In this document: piece after piece, positions 32,622 through 44,200 of the stretch
Layout: each line of letters opens with the position of its first letter
Numbering within the stretch: position 1 is the first letter of the stretch
NCBI GenBank assembly: GCA_036925085.1
Contig: JAUPFP010000009.1
Span: 2,524,001 to 2,588,000 of the forward strand
Reading direction: 5' to 3'
Length of the DNA stretch: 64,000 bases
Origin: Brachycybe producta
Lineage: Eukaryota > Arthropoda > Diplopoda > Playtdesmida > Andrognathidae
The notes under the pieces: generated by a model
Seen by the model: the letters and a program-made list of their open reading frames with translations, nothing else
What the model was told of the DNA's origin: nothing
Database searches by the model: none
Position numbers and translations under genes: made by a program

Positions 32622-32696
32622 ACAGGTAATTAGAAAACGGGATGAACAGAAGTTGGCTCCGCCCTTTTTATGACGAACGGCAACTTCTAATTGGTC
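32622..32696. mobile_element. MITE family A, truncated copy
   Basis: Only the first third (ACAGGTAATTAGAAAACGGG to AACTTCTAATTGGT) remains. Confidence 0.8.
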
Positions 32697-32779
32697 CTAC
32701 AAATAATGTCTGCCTGTTGTCTGGACGCCATTTTATTTTTCAAAGAGGTTTTTAGAAAATTGAATGCAACTAGGTTGCA

Positions 32780-33965
32780 TAGAGTGTGATATAGAAGTTT
32801 ATTACAAAGTTCTAGTTGCAAGTTACATCACAGGTTGCATTGCAAATTGAATTGCATTGGAGGCTGCTAGTGTGTAGGTGCTAGGGTGTAGTTATATTGG
32901 CTATCACACTAGCAAACTTCAATGCAATGAGCCATATGTCCAATAAGCGCCTCTAGTGGCAGTACTTAGGCTAAAAGATGGCCCCCTAAGAAATTAGGAG
33001 ACGAAACTTTAACATAGAACTCTATGGAAAAATCGCAGCACCGGTAAGTTTTTTTGCCGTTTTCTCGCAAATTACTCGCCCAATTTTCGTGCATTTATGA
33101 AAAAAATAAAGATAAAAGTACATAGTTTCACATCCTTGCATTAGTTTTTTTTAATATTTCACATTGTTTTGTTGTTTTTGATGTTTTATTCTGAACGTTG
33201 CTGTTAAACCGAAACTTTTAACATGGAAGCCAATGGAGATTTCGATATGTCCATAAGTTCTTTTGCTTATTTCTTATAAATTACTTGCACAATTATCGTG
33301 AAATTTTAAAGAAATAAAAAATGTACGTAGTTTCACAATCAGGCATTGGTTTAATGTCCCTCGTTGTTTGTTTGTTTTCAATGTTTTACTCTTAACCCTA
33401 CACTGAACAGTTGAGGTGAATTTTTTGAAGAACACATGAAAAACAAACGAACAGGAAGAATATATAATTAAACAATGATTAATTATAAAACTGCTTATTT
33501 TTATCATTATTTCTTTAAGATTTCACGATAATTGTGCAAGTAATTTACAAGAAAACAAACAGCAAAAGAACTTACAGACATATCGAAATCTCCATTGGCT
33601 TCCATGTTAATGTTTCGGTTTAACAGCAACTTTCAGAACAAAACATAGAAAACAAAAAAACAACGAGGAATATTAAAAAATTAATGCATGGATGTGAAAC
33701 TACGTACTTTTGTCTTTATTTTTTCAAAAAATTCACGATAATTGGGCGAGTAATTTGCGAGAAAACGGCAAAAAAAAAACTTGCCAGTGCAGCGATTTTT
33801 CCACAGAGTTCTATGTTAAAGTTTCGTCTGCTAACTTCTTAGGGGGCCATCTTTTAGCCGACTGCCACTAGAGGCGCTTATTGGACATATGGGCTCATTC
33901 AACTTGCAAAACAACCTGTGATGTGACTTGCAATTAGAACTTTGTGATAAACTTCTAATATCTTC
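32780..33965. repeat. Long foldback of about 1.2 kb
   Basis: Arms run inward from GAAGTTTATTACAAAGTTCT (32789) and its complement AGAACTTTGTGATAAACTTC (33938). Inner segments CCAATAAGCGCCTCTAGTGG and AAGATGGCCCCCTAAGAA also pair with the right arm, and pairing continues to a centre near 33420. No transposase. Confidence 0.9.
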
Positions 33966-34689
33966 TACTTTTTTTTTTAGAAAAGCAGCTTTAGTTTATA
34001 AATAAATTCGAAAGTTTGCTTAAAAACTATATTAGTAACTTTCCAACACGTTTTAATTTTTTCAAAGCCAACCAAAAATGGCGGCCATTTGTTTCACGCT
34101 TGCTTTCTTACAATGTGCTGCCACCTAGCGGTCACAGGCAGTTTTGGATAATTTGCAAGAATGACTCATGCCATATTCTCTCATAAAAACTTTACTTTTC
34201 AAAGTTCTTTTTTAGATAACCCTCCCTCCCCATTATAAATTTACATTTGGAAAAAAAGGAAGCAAATAAAGATTAAAGGGGACGTTTATTTAAGAAGATA
34301 ACGAACAAGTTCTGGAGAGAGAAGGGGGTCTCTTTCAATATTTATTTTAAAAAAAATGCGTCATGGAAAATGTTTTTTTTAAAGGCTAACTTCAAAAATA
34401 ACATTTGTTTTCGAATTAGAAATTTCATTGGTTAAATTATTGAGTTTTTCCTATTGTTTTCTATTTTCGTATTTCTGCAATGTGCATTTCTTGTGCAATT
34501 AGTCAATCTCGTCTTGTCAAATAGAAATAATAAACATTATAAAATTAACAACTATTTACATTAAAAACTAAACACAAATGTTTTAAATGACAATTAATTA
34601 GTTATGCAATTTGATCATTAAGTGCGCAAGAAAGTTTCGTGGTCGATAAGTTGCACAAACATGCACGAAATTAAATTGTTATTGCTTGC

Positions 34690-35150
34690 TAATACCTAAT
34701 TTAAATGCATTTAAATAATAAACGTGTTCTACAGAGCCCTGTGAAGGACAAACAAGGAATATATCGAATTCAATTTATTCAGTTAATCATCTGAAAATAT
34801 TGAGTTAATACTTAAATATAATATATAAACTATTGACAAAATATTGATTTAGTATTTCAATTTTAAAATAATAAAGTTAATTTTTATTTGGTTCGTGTCC
34901 TTAACTGGATTCCGTATAAATTCACCTAATACCTTGTACACACATGAAGGACATGAACTAAATAAAAATTGACTTTATTATTAATATTTTAAATTGAAAT
35001 ACTCAATCAATATTTTGTCTATAGTTTATATAAATTATATTTAAGTTAATTAACTCAATATTTTGAGATTATTAACTGAATAAATTAAATTCGACATATT
35101 GTTTGTTTGCCCTTCACGGGGCTCTGTAGAAAACATTTATTATTTAAAAG
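34690..35150. mobile_element. Two facing copies of the TACCTAGTACACAC MITE
   Basis: Forward copy 34690-34935 and reverse copy 34935-35150 share GTGTTCTACAGAGCCCTGTG and its complement. Confidence 0.7.
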
Positions 35151-35552
35151 CATTTTTCTGAGAGTCAAGTAGAAGTACTGTAAATCATTCAATGAAATTG
35201 AGTACTTGAGAGTTTTGTACAAAGTCATTGCTCGTTGATCTTGATTTATTAAAGAATATTTTAAGAGTGAACTATATCAAAAGAGATGACGTCACACTTA
35301 AGGCACCACTTGACACTTAAATTCTCAAATAAACAGTGCAAATTGCACTTTTTATTTGAGAATTTTAGTGTCAAGAATATTTAATCTTTAATAGCAAACT
35401 CTCTCGCTTAATTCGTTCTATTGCAACGGTGCAATAGAAAGAATTACGTGAGAGTTTGCTGTTGAGGATTCTTGAGAGTGAAAGAAAACTTCAAGTAGTT
35501 TTGTTTCAATTGAACTGTGCACTTGAAAGATTACTATGAAAAATGCTTTGCG
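35150..35552. mobile_element. Foldback element with AAAGCATTTTTC ends
   Basis: Left AAAGCATTTTTCTGAGAGTC and right CTATGAAAAATGCTTT pair, as do inner blocks around CTCAAATAAACAGTGC and GAGAGTTTGCT. Confidence 0.6.
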
Positions 35553-36119
35553 ATTGAACACACACTAATGTAGTAATGACACAACTTTTTTTTTTTTTTC
35601 CTTTTCCTATTTTCTTTTTCCTTGGCGGAATTCCGCATGTGTGTTCCAGGCTTAAGAATATAAATTATGATTAAAAAAAGAATATGTTTGTGGGAAAAAA
35701 AAAATGATTCTTGAGAAGAAGAAAAAAAGAAGAAAATTGATTACTTTTGAAGTACATTTCAATAGAAAATGATGATGATTGGTACATTCTTTTACTCATT
35801 ATCAATGGTGTGTACACGTGTAATCGGACTGAAATGTTGAAAGATATTTTTCAACTTAAGCTCTTAGTTTCTAGTTCAAGGTGACTCCTCTTTTTTTAAA
35901 AAAAAAAAAAATAAAAATGTACTCCATTGCCAAATAGGCCTAGGTGAAAATAACTAAAATACACACACAGATACAGAGGACACACACTATTATTTTACAC
36001 ATAATAAAATTTGGAGAAAAAAAAAAAAGAGGATGGAGTTGAAAACAATGTTTAATTGTTCTCGAGAATCTTTTCAGTGTGTGCTGAGCTGTGTTCAGTG
36101 TGTCCTATAGTCATATTAC

Positions 36120-36575
36120 ACAGTGTTACACAGCCTCGTTTTGACGGCGATAGTTCTTTCATGAGGGTAGCTGTCATGAAAGTTGCGATAGTTCACTCTC
36201 ACGATAGCAACTGTCTACATGTCTTGAAGTAATGTGATAGTTGTCTGTCTGTCAAAGACTGTCATGACAGTGTTAATGTCTAACTTCATAGATATCATTG
36301 AGTCAACAACAGTGTTGCCTCTCTCCCTCCAGAAGCCAAATATCCCTACAAAGTGGATATATATAAGTAGGACTTATATATATAAGTGGATATAAGCGGT
36401 CACACAACAACTATTACTATCGCGACAGTACTATCAACTATCTATAGTCAAACGAGATAGTGTGATAGTGTAATCGCGACAGTGCGATAGTGACTATCAT
36501 GTGGTTTGCACGATGAGAGTTCTCGCGATAGTTGCTGCTCTCATGACAACAACTATCGTGAAAACGGGGCTTTAG
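36120..36575. mobile_element. Foldback element rich in GCGATAGT
   Basis: AGCCTCGTTTTGACGGCGAT faces ATCGTGAAAACGGGGCT. Interior consists of many CGATAGTT/AACTATCG short repeats in both orientations. Confidence 0.7.
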
Positions 36576-36799
36576 AGTTTAAGACACACACTGACGGCGA
36601 TCCAGACAAAACAAATTGAGCGTAATAGTAAAACACACTGAACGCTCTCAATGTTATCAAAGCACGCTCAAGTGCTCACTCACAACACTCGAGGTGCTTT
36701 TTGTGCGCCTGGGCCCTGTGGTCTCTGTAGGCACACTATGACATAGGCAAGTAAAGACAGTAAGATACAGTCGTTTGCTCCGCACCTTTTAATTTACAA

Positions 36800-36819
36800 T
36801 TATATATATAATATCCCAG

Positions 36820-36857
<38 letters not shown>

Positions 36858-37116
36858 AGAGTAACAAAAACCATTGAAGCACGTCGGAATTTATATAAAT
36901 TTGAATAAATGACCCGTTTTTTTCTCTCAAGGTCAACTATATGTTGAACTCTTCCTTTGGAAAGTGTAGAAGGGGGGGGGGGGAGAGAGAGAGAAACGTG
37001 GGAGGGGGTAACTGAAATTGAAATGAAAAGAGGAAAAAAAAGGAAAAAAACGACGCGCATGCGCACAATTGCCTGTGAATTTTGCTGCCGTCATTTATGA
37101 CGGGCTACCCCACTAG
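36800..37116 (+). mobile_element. Non-autonomous Helitron, copy 2
   Basis: Starts TTATATATATAATATCCCAG after A, has a (TG)n tract, and ends with hairpin CCGTCATTTATGACGG, GCTACCCCA and CTAG before T. Confidence 0.85.
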
Positions 37117-37861
37117 TTTAAAATAATAAAAAAGTCAGTTTTTATTTGGTGTTCATGTCCTTAACTGTATTCCGTATAATTCACCTAAACACATTTAGTT
37201 TGAATTCATTTAACTCGTGTTTGTGTGTGTGTACAAGGTATAAGTGTCACACTTGAGTGTTTAAAATGTGTTTTCTATAAGCTGGAGTCTGCTAGACCAA
37301 TATAATATTACAATCTTGACAATGAGTGAACTCTTAACCATGTACAGTGCTCTCAAATCACCCTGTACGCTCTCTCTCTCGAGAGACATTTAGTGCCCTC
37401 TGTAGACGCTCTCAAGGACCACTGTTTGCTCTCGAGAGTTGAGATAAACTTAGTGTCCTCAAGAAAGAACAAAAAGGTGTTATCAAAGTCAACATTCTAA
37501 TGCATAAAACGCATCAATGAATTATGCAAATATTTAATTTTCAAATGCAAAAAAAAAAAAACAGATGCGTTCTTATCTTAATTCTTTCTTTTATTTGCAT
37601 ATAAATAAGACAATGATAGAACTTATTTTTTTTTTTCGCATTGAAATAAGTTTGTTCCCCTTTAAATAATATTAAATCATGTGTAAACTACCACCACCTC
37701 CCTCCCCCAGTCCTAGACAAGACCCATTGTAATCTCTTCCCCCCCCCCCCCCGTTCTGTTCTTTGAGCTGGAAACAGTTTCCTTCAGTAAAAAAAAAAAA
37801 CAGTTCTACTAAAAAAAAAAAAGTAAGTTAGAGACGAAAAATGCGATTTCAGCCTCATCCC

Positions 37862-37950
37862 ATTTGCATTCGATTGGCTGTCAGTTGCACCACGTGGTCT
37901 ACGTTCAATCCTCGCCTCTATAAAGTGGGCAACCCTCTAACTGTATTGTG
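37862..37950 (+). promoter_or_regulatory. Arginine kinase core promoter
   Basis: An octamer ATTTGCAT (37862-37869), an inverted CCAAT box (ATTGG, 37873-37877), an E-box CACGTG (37891-37896) and a TATA box TATAAA (37919-37924) follow in order. The start codon is 112 bp beyond the TATA box. Transcription probably begins near 37950, giving a short 5' UTR; the start site is inferred. Confidence 0.75.
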
Positions 37951-38035
37951 TCTTCTTTGTTCTGTTCTTGTCAGGAAGAGAAGCAGTGAAGTTTCAGTCA
38001 TCAATTGTTCCTCTTCTAAAAACTCTTCATCGAAA

Positions 38036-38204
38036 ATGGTGGATCAACCAACTGCGGAGAAATTGGAGGAAGGATTTCAGACATTGCAAGCAGCACCCAA
38101 CTGCAAGTCTTTGCTTAAGAAGTACCTTACCAGGGATGTTTTTGACGCAGTCAAAGGCCGAAAGACAGCCATGGGAGCCACGTTGAATGACGTCATCCAA
38201 TCAG
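38036..38204 (+). CDS. ArgK: Arginine kinase exon 1
   Basis: Codons 1-56 plus one base. Starts [18 protein letters not shown] and ends TLNDVIQS. The donor GTACAG is followed within about 60 bp by a minisatellite. Contains the start of the guanido kinase N-domain. Confidence 0.97.
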
Positions 38205-41200
38205 GTACAGTGAAAAAGCCACCTTTTTTAATTTTATACATCTTGAAATGACACTTAAATGGCACTGGGTGCTTTCTGGAGGCACTGGGTGCTTTCTGGA
38301 GGCACTGGGTGCTTTCTGGAGGCACTGGGTGCTTTCTGGAGGCACTGGGTGCTTTCTGGAGGCACTGGGTGCTTTCTGGAGGCACTGGGTGCTTTCTGGA
38401 GGCACTGGGTGCTTTCTGGAGGCACTGGGTGCTTTCTGGAGGCACTGGGTGCTTTCTGGAGGCACTCTGGTCATTTCTGGAGGCACTCTGGTCATTTCTG
38501 GAGGCACTCTGGTCATTTCTGGAGGCACTCTGGTCATTTCTGGAGGCACTCTGGTCATTTCTGGAGGCACTCTGGTCATTTCTGGAGGCACTCTGGTCAT
38601 TTCTGGAGGCACTCTGGTCATTTCTGGAGGTGCTGAGTGACACTGGTGCTTTTTGGAGGCACTCTGGTCATTTCTGGAGGTGCTGAGTGACACTGGTGCT
38701 TTTTGGAGGCACTCTGGTCATTTCTGGAGGTGCTGAGTGACACTGGTGCTTTTTGGAGGCACTCTGGTCATTTCTGGAGGTACTGGGTGGCACAGTATGC
38801 TTTCTGGGGTCACGGAGCGGAATGCACTGGGTGCTTCAGGATGGACTGAAACTCCGATTGGTTTCTAAAGGCAAACGGTATTTCCAAGAAACATTGAAAA
38901 AGTTATGGAAATCGCCATAGGCGGTAAGTATGCATTATATAAGCATTGAAGTGGCATTGTGTGTGGCTTTTAAAATACATGAATTGTTCAAGGATACAAA
39001 GAAGAGGAAGCTTTTGGAATCATTCAATATCTTTAGTTTTTGAATGGTTCCTGAAATATTTGAAAGTGGTTTCTGGAATCACTGAAGCACTGATAATGTG
39101 TTCCCCCCCAAAAAAAAAAATGGCAAAAAAAAAACCCTGTTGAGGTGTTTTCACTATTTAGTCTTAATAGTCCCATTGGATCTCGTAAGGAAAGAAGGGA
39201 ATATGGTAGACGTGGGACGAATCGTAAATTTTCTCGAATCCGAATCCTAAAAGGTTCTCGAATCCTTCATATAAGAATCCTCTATTATTCATTAATAAGA
39301 TACAAATAAATGAAATAATATTAAATATTAAATTATTAATAATAAAAAAAACAGTGTGGCTTCACTCAGGGTCGCCACAAGGTAATGATATTGGTGATCC
39401 GGATACAACACCGAAATTGCAAAATCGCCGGTTTTTTTTTTGTTAGTGAACGCTTCTATTGGACTTCAAAGGAGTTAAAACTAATTTTACCAAAGTTTTT
39501 AAGTTTTTTTTTTTTTTAGGTTAGGATTCGAAAAACAAAAAAAAGCGCGAAGATTCGAGTTTTCGAATCTTTTTGAAGATTCGCAGGATTCAAATGTCTC
39601 ATCCCTTGAATATGTCTGTCTATAATTGGATTTTTCCAACCTCCTCCTTCTCGCTTCTATCAAACTTTTGACATCATTTGTATATAAAACTGAATGGTTG
39701 TTGGTTATAACTTCGGTGATGGATGATGTAGTCTGGGTTTAGTTATTTTTTTTTTGTGTCCTTGTGTCTGACCTCCTTCCCTTGTTCGTTTCTATTGACT
39801 GGGGGGGGGGGGGGGAATATGGATTGAGGGGTGGGAGGAGGCGTGACACTGATGAGTGACTCATTTCTCTCAATGGGAACTTTCATAAAAGCCCTCTCCT
39901 AATATATCGTCATTAATAATACATTAGCCTACAATTATTCTCACCTAAAACATTGTTTTATTTGTTCTTATTTTTGTTTTAATATCTTTTCTTTTCCTGA
40001 CTTTTGTTTTTTATTGCGAGGAAGACAAATTTCTAATTTTTCTACTGATTGTCTGCCAAAAAAAAAAAATGAGAAATGATGAATGACGTCATTTAATTAC
40101 GAAATTGTTTCCTGCTGCTGTTTCCTACTAAATAGTTTCATCAACTTCCTTTTTTTTTTTTTAATTTTATTTTATGTCATTGCTGTAATCTTTCAATGAA
40201 AATGTTGCGTTTGCAGCTTTTAAGATTGTACAAATTGGGAACTTTTTAATGAAAATTGACATCGAAAGAATCTGGCAACACTGGCGGGCAGTAATACCTT
40301 GTTACACACACACACATGAGTTAAATGAATTCAAATTAAATGTGTTTAGGTGAATTATACGGAATCCAGTTAAGGACATGAACACCAAATAAAAATTGAC
40401 CTTTTATTATTACTATTTTAAATTGAAGTACTAAATCAATATTTTGTCAATAGTTTAGATATTTAAGTATTAACTCAATATTTTAAGATTATTAACTGAA
40501 TAAATAGAATTCGACATATTGTTTGTTTGCCCTTCACGGGGCTCTGTAGAACACGTTTATTATTTAAATGCATTTAAATTATCAGGTGTGTACTAGGTAT
40601 AAGATACAGTCGTTTACCCCGATCTTTTATGAGCGTCAGACCAAATATCAACCAATTAGAAATTGAAAAGGGGCGGGTTATATGATGTCAGACCACATAA
40701 CAAACGAATTAGAAAGTTGCCGTTCCTCATAAAAGGGTGCGGGGGCAAACGACTGTATCTTACTGTCGTTACTTGCCTATAGTTTTAGTCGCGTGCCCGT
40801 AACACGAGACGATGCTCGAGACAGTTATATCGATTTATTGAATATTTGCTCATCTTTAAAATGTTTGGATTTTGTTTTGCTGCTGTTTTTGGGAGGTCCA
40901 AGGTTGCAGAGTAGGCCTTTTTGTTTCTGTCTTTCTTGGCGTCCCCCCCCCACCCCCCTTTTTCTTTTCTGGAAGGCTGAGAGAGAAGGGGGGAGGAGAG
41001 AACCCTCTTCACTCTATGGAGAGGGGGGGGGAGGGGGAACTTGTGTTCTATTTTCGATATGTGTTTACTCGTCTGCAGAACATCAAGATCTTATTTCATG
41101 ATGTTTTTTAAGATGATTGTTTTTTTTTGTTCTTCCCTCGTCTTATTCTAATAAAAATAACTTGCACCTGGCGCGGTTTTTATTAAATAATTCTGAGGGT

Positions 41201-44200
41201 AAAGAGAGCTAGTTCTCAGTGTATAAGTGGTAGAAATCTTTGCAGCCCAAATAAGTCTGCAGCCGCGGCAGCGTCCTCTAGAGCATGCTGCAGTAGCAAT
41301 CCCATCCGAGTATCCTTCACAGGCAATTAGAAAACGGGATGAACAGAAGTTGGCTCCGCCCTTTTTATGACGAACGGCAACTTCTAATTGGTTGGTTACA
41401 TAGTCTTGACGTCACATGATCCGCCCTTTTCACGGTCGAAACACATCACAAACCAATTAGAAGTTGCCGTTCGTCATAAACAGGGCGGAGCCAACTTCTG
41501 TTCATCCCGTTTTCTAATTGCTTGTGTATTTTGCTGCCAGTTTCTTCCCTATTTTAAACAATGTCAGTAAACTCCTTTATTCAGTGACACATGAAGGAAG
41601 TGTTAGCAAGAAACGAAAGTTGGGAGGGAAAAACACGTTTTTTTTTTCGGTAACTGAACCGAACCTAATGTACTTCCAAAGAGAAAAAAAGTGTTATGAC
41701 TTCGCCCCTCCCAGCTTTATTTCATTTCTTTCTAAGGCGGTTACCGCCATTGTTTCAAATAGGGGAGACTGGCAGAGGGATACAGGCAATTAGAAATTGG
41801 GACGAACAGAAGTTGGCTCCGCCCTTTTTTATGACGAACTTAACTTCTAATTGGTTGGTTACGTAGTCTTGACGTCACATGCTCCGCCCTTTTCAACGTC
41901 GAACCACACAACAAACCAATTAGAAGTTGCCGGTCGTCATAAAAAGGGCGGAGCCAACTTCTGTTTCTCTCGATTTCTAATTGCCTGTCAGCGGGATACT
42001 TGGATGGGATTGCTGCCATAGCATGCTCTAGAGGATGCTGCTGTGGCTGCAGATTACTCTTGGATGCTCAGATTTCTACCTCAACTTCCTTGAAGATATT
42101 TTATGAACAGCTAATTTTCGAACTTATTGATTATTTCTGTCTTTCAAAAGAGCAAAATTAAGGAGAAAACTAACTAGAAAGTGTTTCGAAAGCTAGAAGA
42201 GGAGATGGCTCAATCACTTCAGGGGTATTTTCATGTTTGATATCTTTCAAAATAAACATTTTCTAAACAAATACTAAAAATATCTCGTCTGATGAAAGGT
42301 ACGTTATTTTCAAACTCGCATAAGACTTATTTTCTTTGAAAGATATTAAACATTAAAACATTCTTAACTGATTGAGCTATGGCTAGTACACAACAGGATT
42401 CTTTGTTGCAATACATTGTTGCGAAGGCTGCTCCTAACTAGTGTTGTGGGGCAGAATCGCAACTTGACTTCGATTCAGACTAGTAAGTCTATCAAAGTTT
42501 CCCATATCGGAGAGTGTCAAGAAACATGAATCCGAGCTGACGCGCGATTCGGACCCGAAACATTTCAACATTGAATTACTAAGTAAACTGTTTAACGTCG
42601 TCGTCTGTTTTCATCTGGGCCTATTTCAGGAATCGGCCTAATGCTGCAGCATCAAAAGCACCCACCTTAATCCGGCACTGGGATCAGTGATAGGCAACTT
42701 CATTGAAATATTTTACATGAAATATTTCACGTGAAACATGTGAAATATTTCACTTCATTGAAATATTTCACCGCGAAATAAATGTGAAATATTTCAATGG
42801 CACCATCACTAGTCAGGATAAAAGAATGAACATCCTGGGTACCTCTAAAACCTGAAATAGAATGTGATGAACACTGTACTAACATACTGTAGGTGCGGGA
42901 ACAGCAATCATTTTTAAAAATGAAATCAAATCACTCAGCTATGTCGTAGAATTAATGCTCCATATGCCAAGTTCAAAGTCAGCTACCTCTTTGTTTTAAC
43001 AATCATGGAGAGTAGGGCATTTTTATGACGCCATTTAAAAATGGTGACGGAAGACAAGTACGTCATTTGCTAAAAATGATTGACGTTTTTACAGGAGTGG
43101 TGCAAGTTCCAGTGATTTTTTTTTTTTGAAAGAAAATTAGTTCTTAAAATATTCTTTACGAGTTCCGTCTTGGACTGAATTCAGTTATACTCGATTTGTT
43201 TTTGGCCATATAACAAAAAAAAAATGAAAACAATGTAGAATTGGGCATTTTTTTTAACACGGCTCTCTGCCACCGGAAGCAGTATATTTTTATTAACAGT
43301 TCCTTCTCAGGCAGCACGCCAACAAGGAACCAACGTGTAATGCCAACCGTTGGCATTTATGTAAAGATGTTGGGCCTAATGATCCGGCCAACATTGTGTT
43401 CGGCCGTTAGTCCCGCTATATTGTCTGTACTTGGTTGTCCAAAGATATAAGAGCTTGAACCTGTCATCAGACAGGCGATTAGAAATCGGGATAAACAGAC
43501 ATTGGCTCCGCTCTTTTTTATAACGAACGCAACTTTTAATTGGTTGGTTATGTAGTCTGACGTCACATACTTCGTCCTTTTTAACGTCGAACCACACAAC
43601 AAACCAATTAGAAGTTGCCGTTCGTTATTTTAAAAAGGGCGGAGCCAACTTCTGTTTGTCCCGGTTTCTAATTGGCTCTTTTTGTGCCGACATTAAGATA
43701 GGCAAGTGTGCTCAGCAGAATACAATAATCTGCCCCGCCCTTTTGTGAGGAACGGCAACTTCTGATTGGTTTGTAATTTAGTCTGACGTCACATGCTCCG
43801 CCCCTTTTCAATTTCTAATTGGTTGATATTTGGTCTGACGCTCAAAATAAAATGGCGGGGCAAACGAAAAGTAGTGCTGGGCACACACACTTGCCTGTAA
43901 CATGTTGTGCTACTTGGGTTAGGGTAGGTTTATACTCCAAACTTTGCTAAGATTTTTTGCAAGCTTTGAAGTTCTGTAAAATTAGCTCCCCAAAGCTTAG
44001 CTTGTTCACACATACATGTGGCCTTGCAAAGTTTACCTTATTTTATGACCTTTATATCCTATAAAACAGATACACAAAACAATAGAACCCTTCCCCTTCT
44101 GGAAGAAAAAGGGACTTATTCACCCCTTTTGTCTATCCGTTTCCTGATTGGTGCTTTTGAGTTGCTAAGCTTTGAAAAGTTGAAACAATTTCAAAGCTAG

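Larger units (their letters stand above)
41225..42085. mobile_element. Foldback element holding two family A MITEs
   Basis: Arms 41228-41318 and 41989-42085 pair: TCCTCTAGAGCATGCTGCAG with its counterpart near 42020, AGCAATCCCATCCGAGTATC with GATACTTGGATGGGATTGCT, and GGTAGAAATCT with AGATTTCTACC. Confidence 0.85.

Noticed and set aside
37841-38035. Upstream in-frame start for arginine kinase (MRFQPHP...)
   Set aside because: It would begin before the TATA box and adds a non-conserved N-terminus.
38077-38693. Long Ser/Asn/Gln or Trp/Gly-rich frames over the arginine kinase intron 1 start
   Set aside because: They translate the 20- and 21-bp minisatellite and run into the antisense of exon 1.
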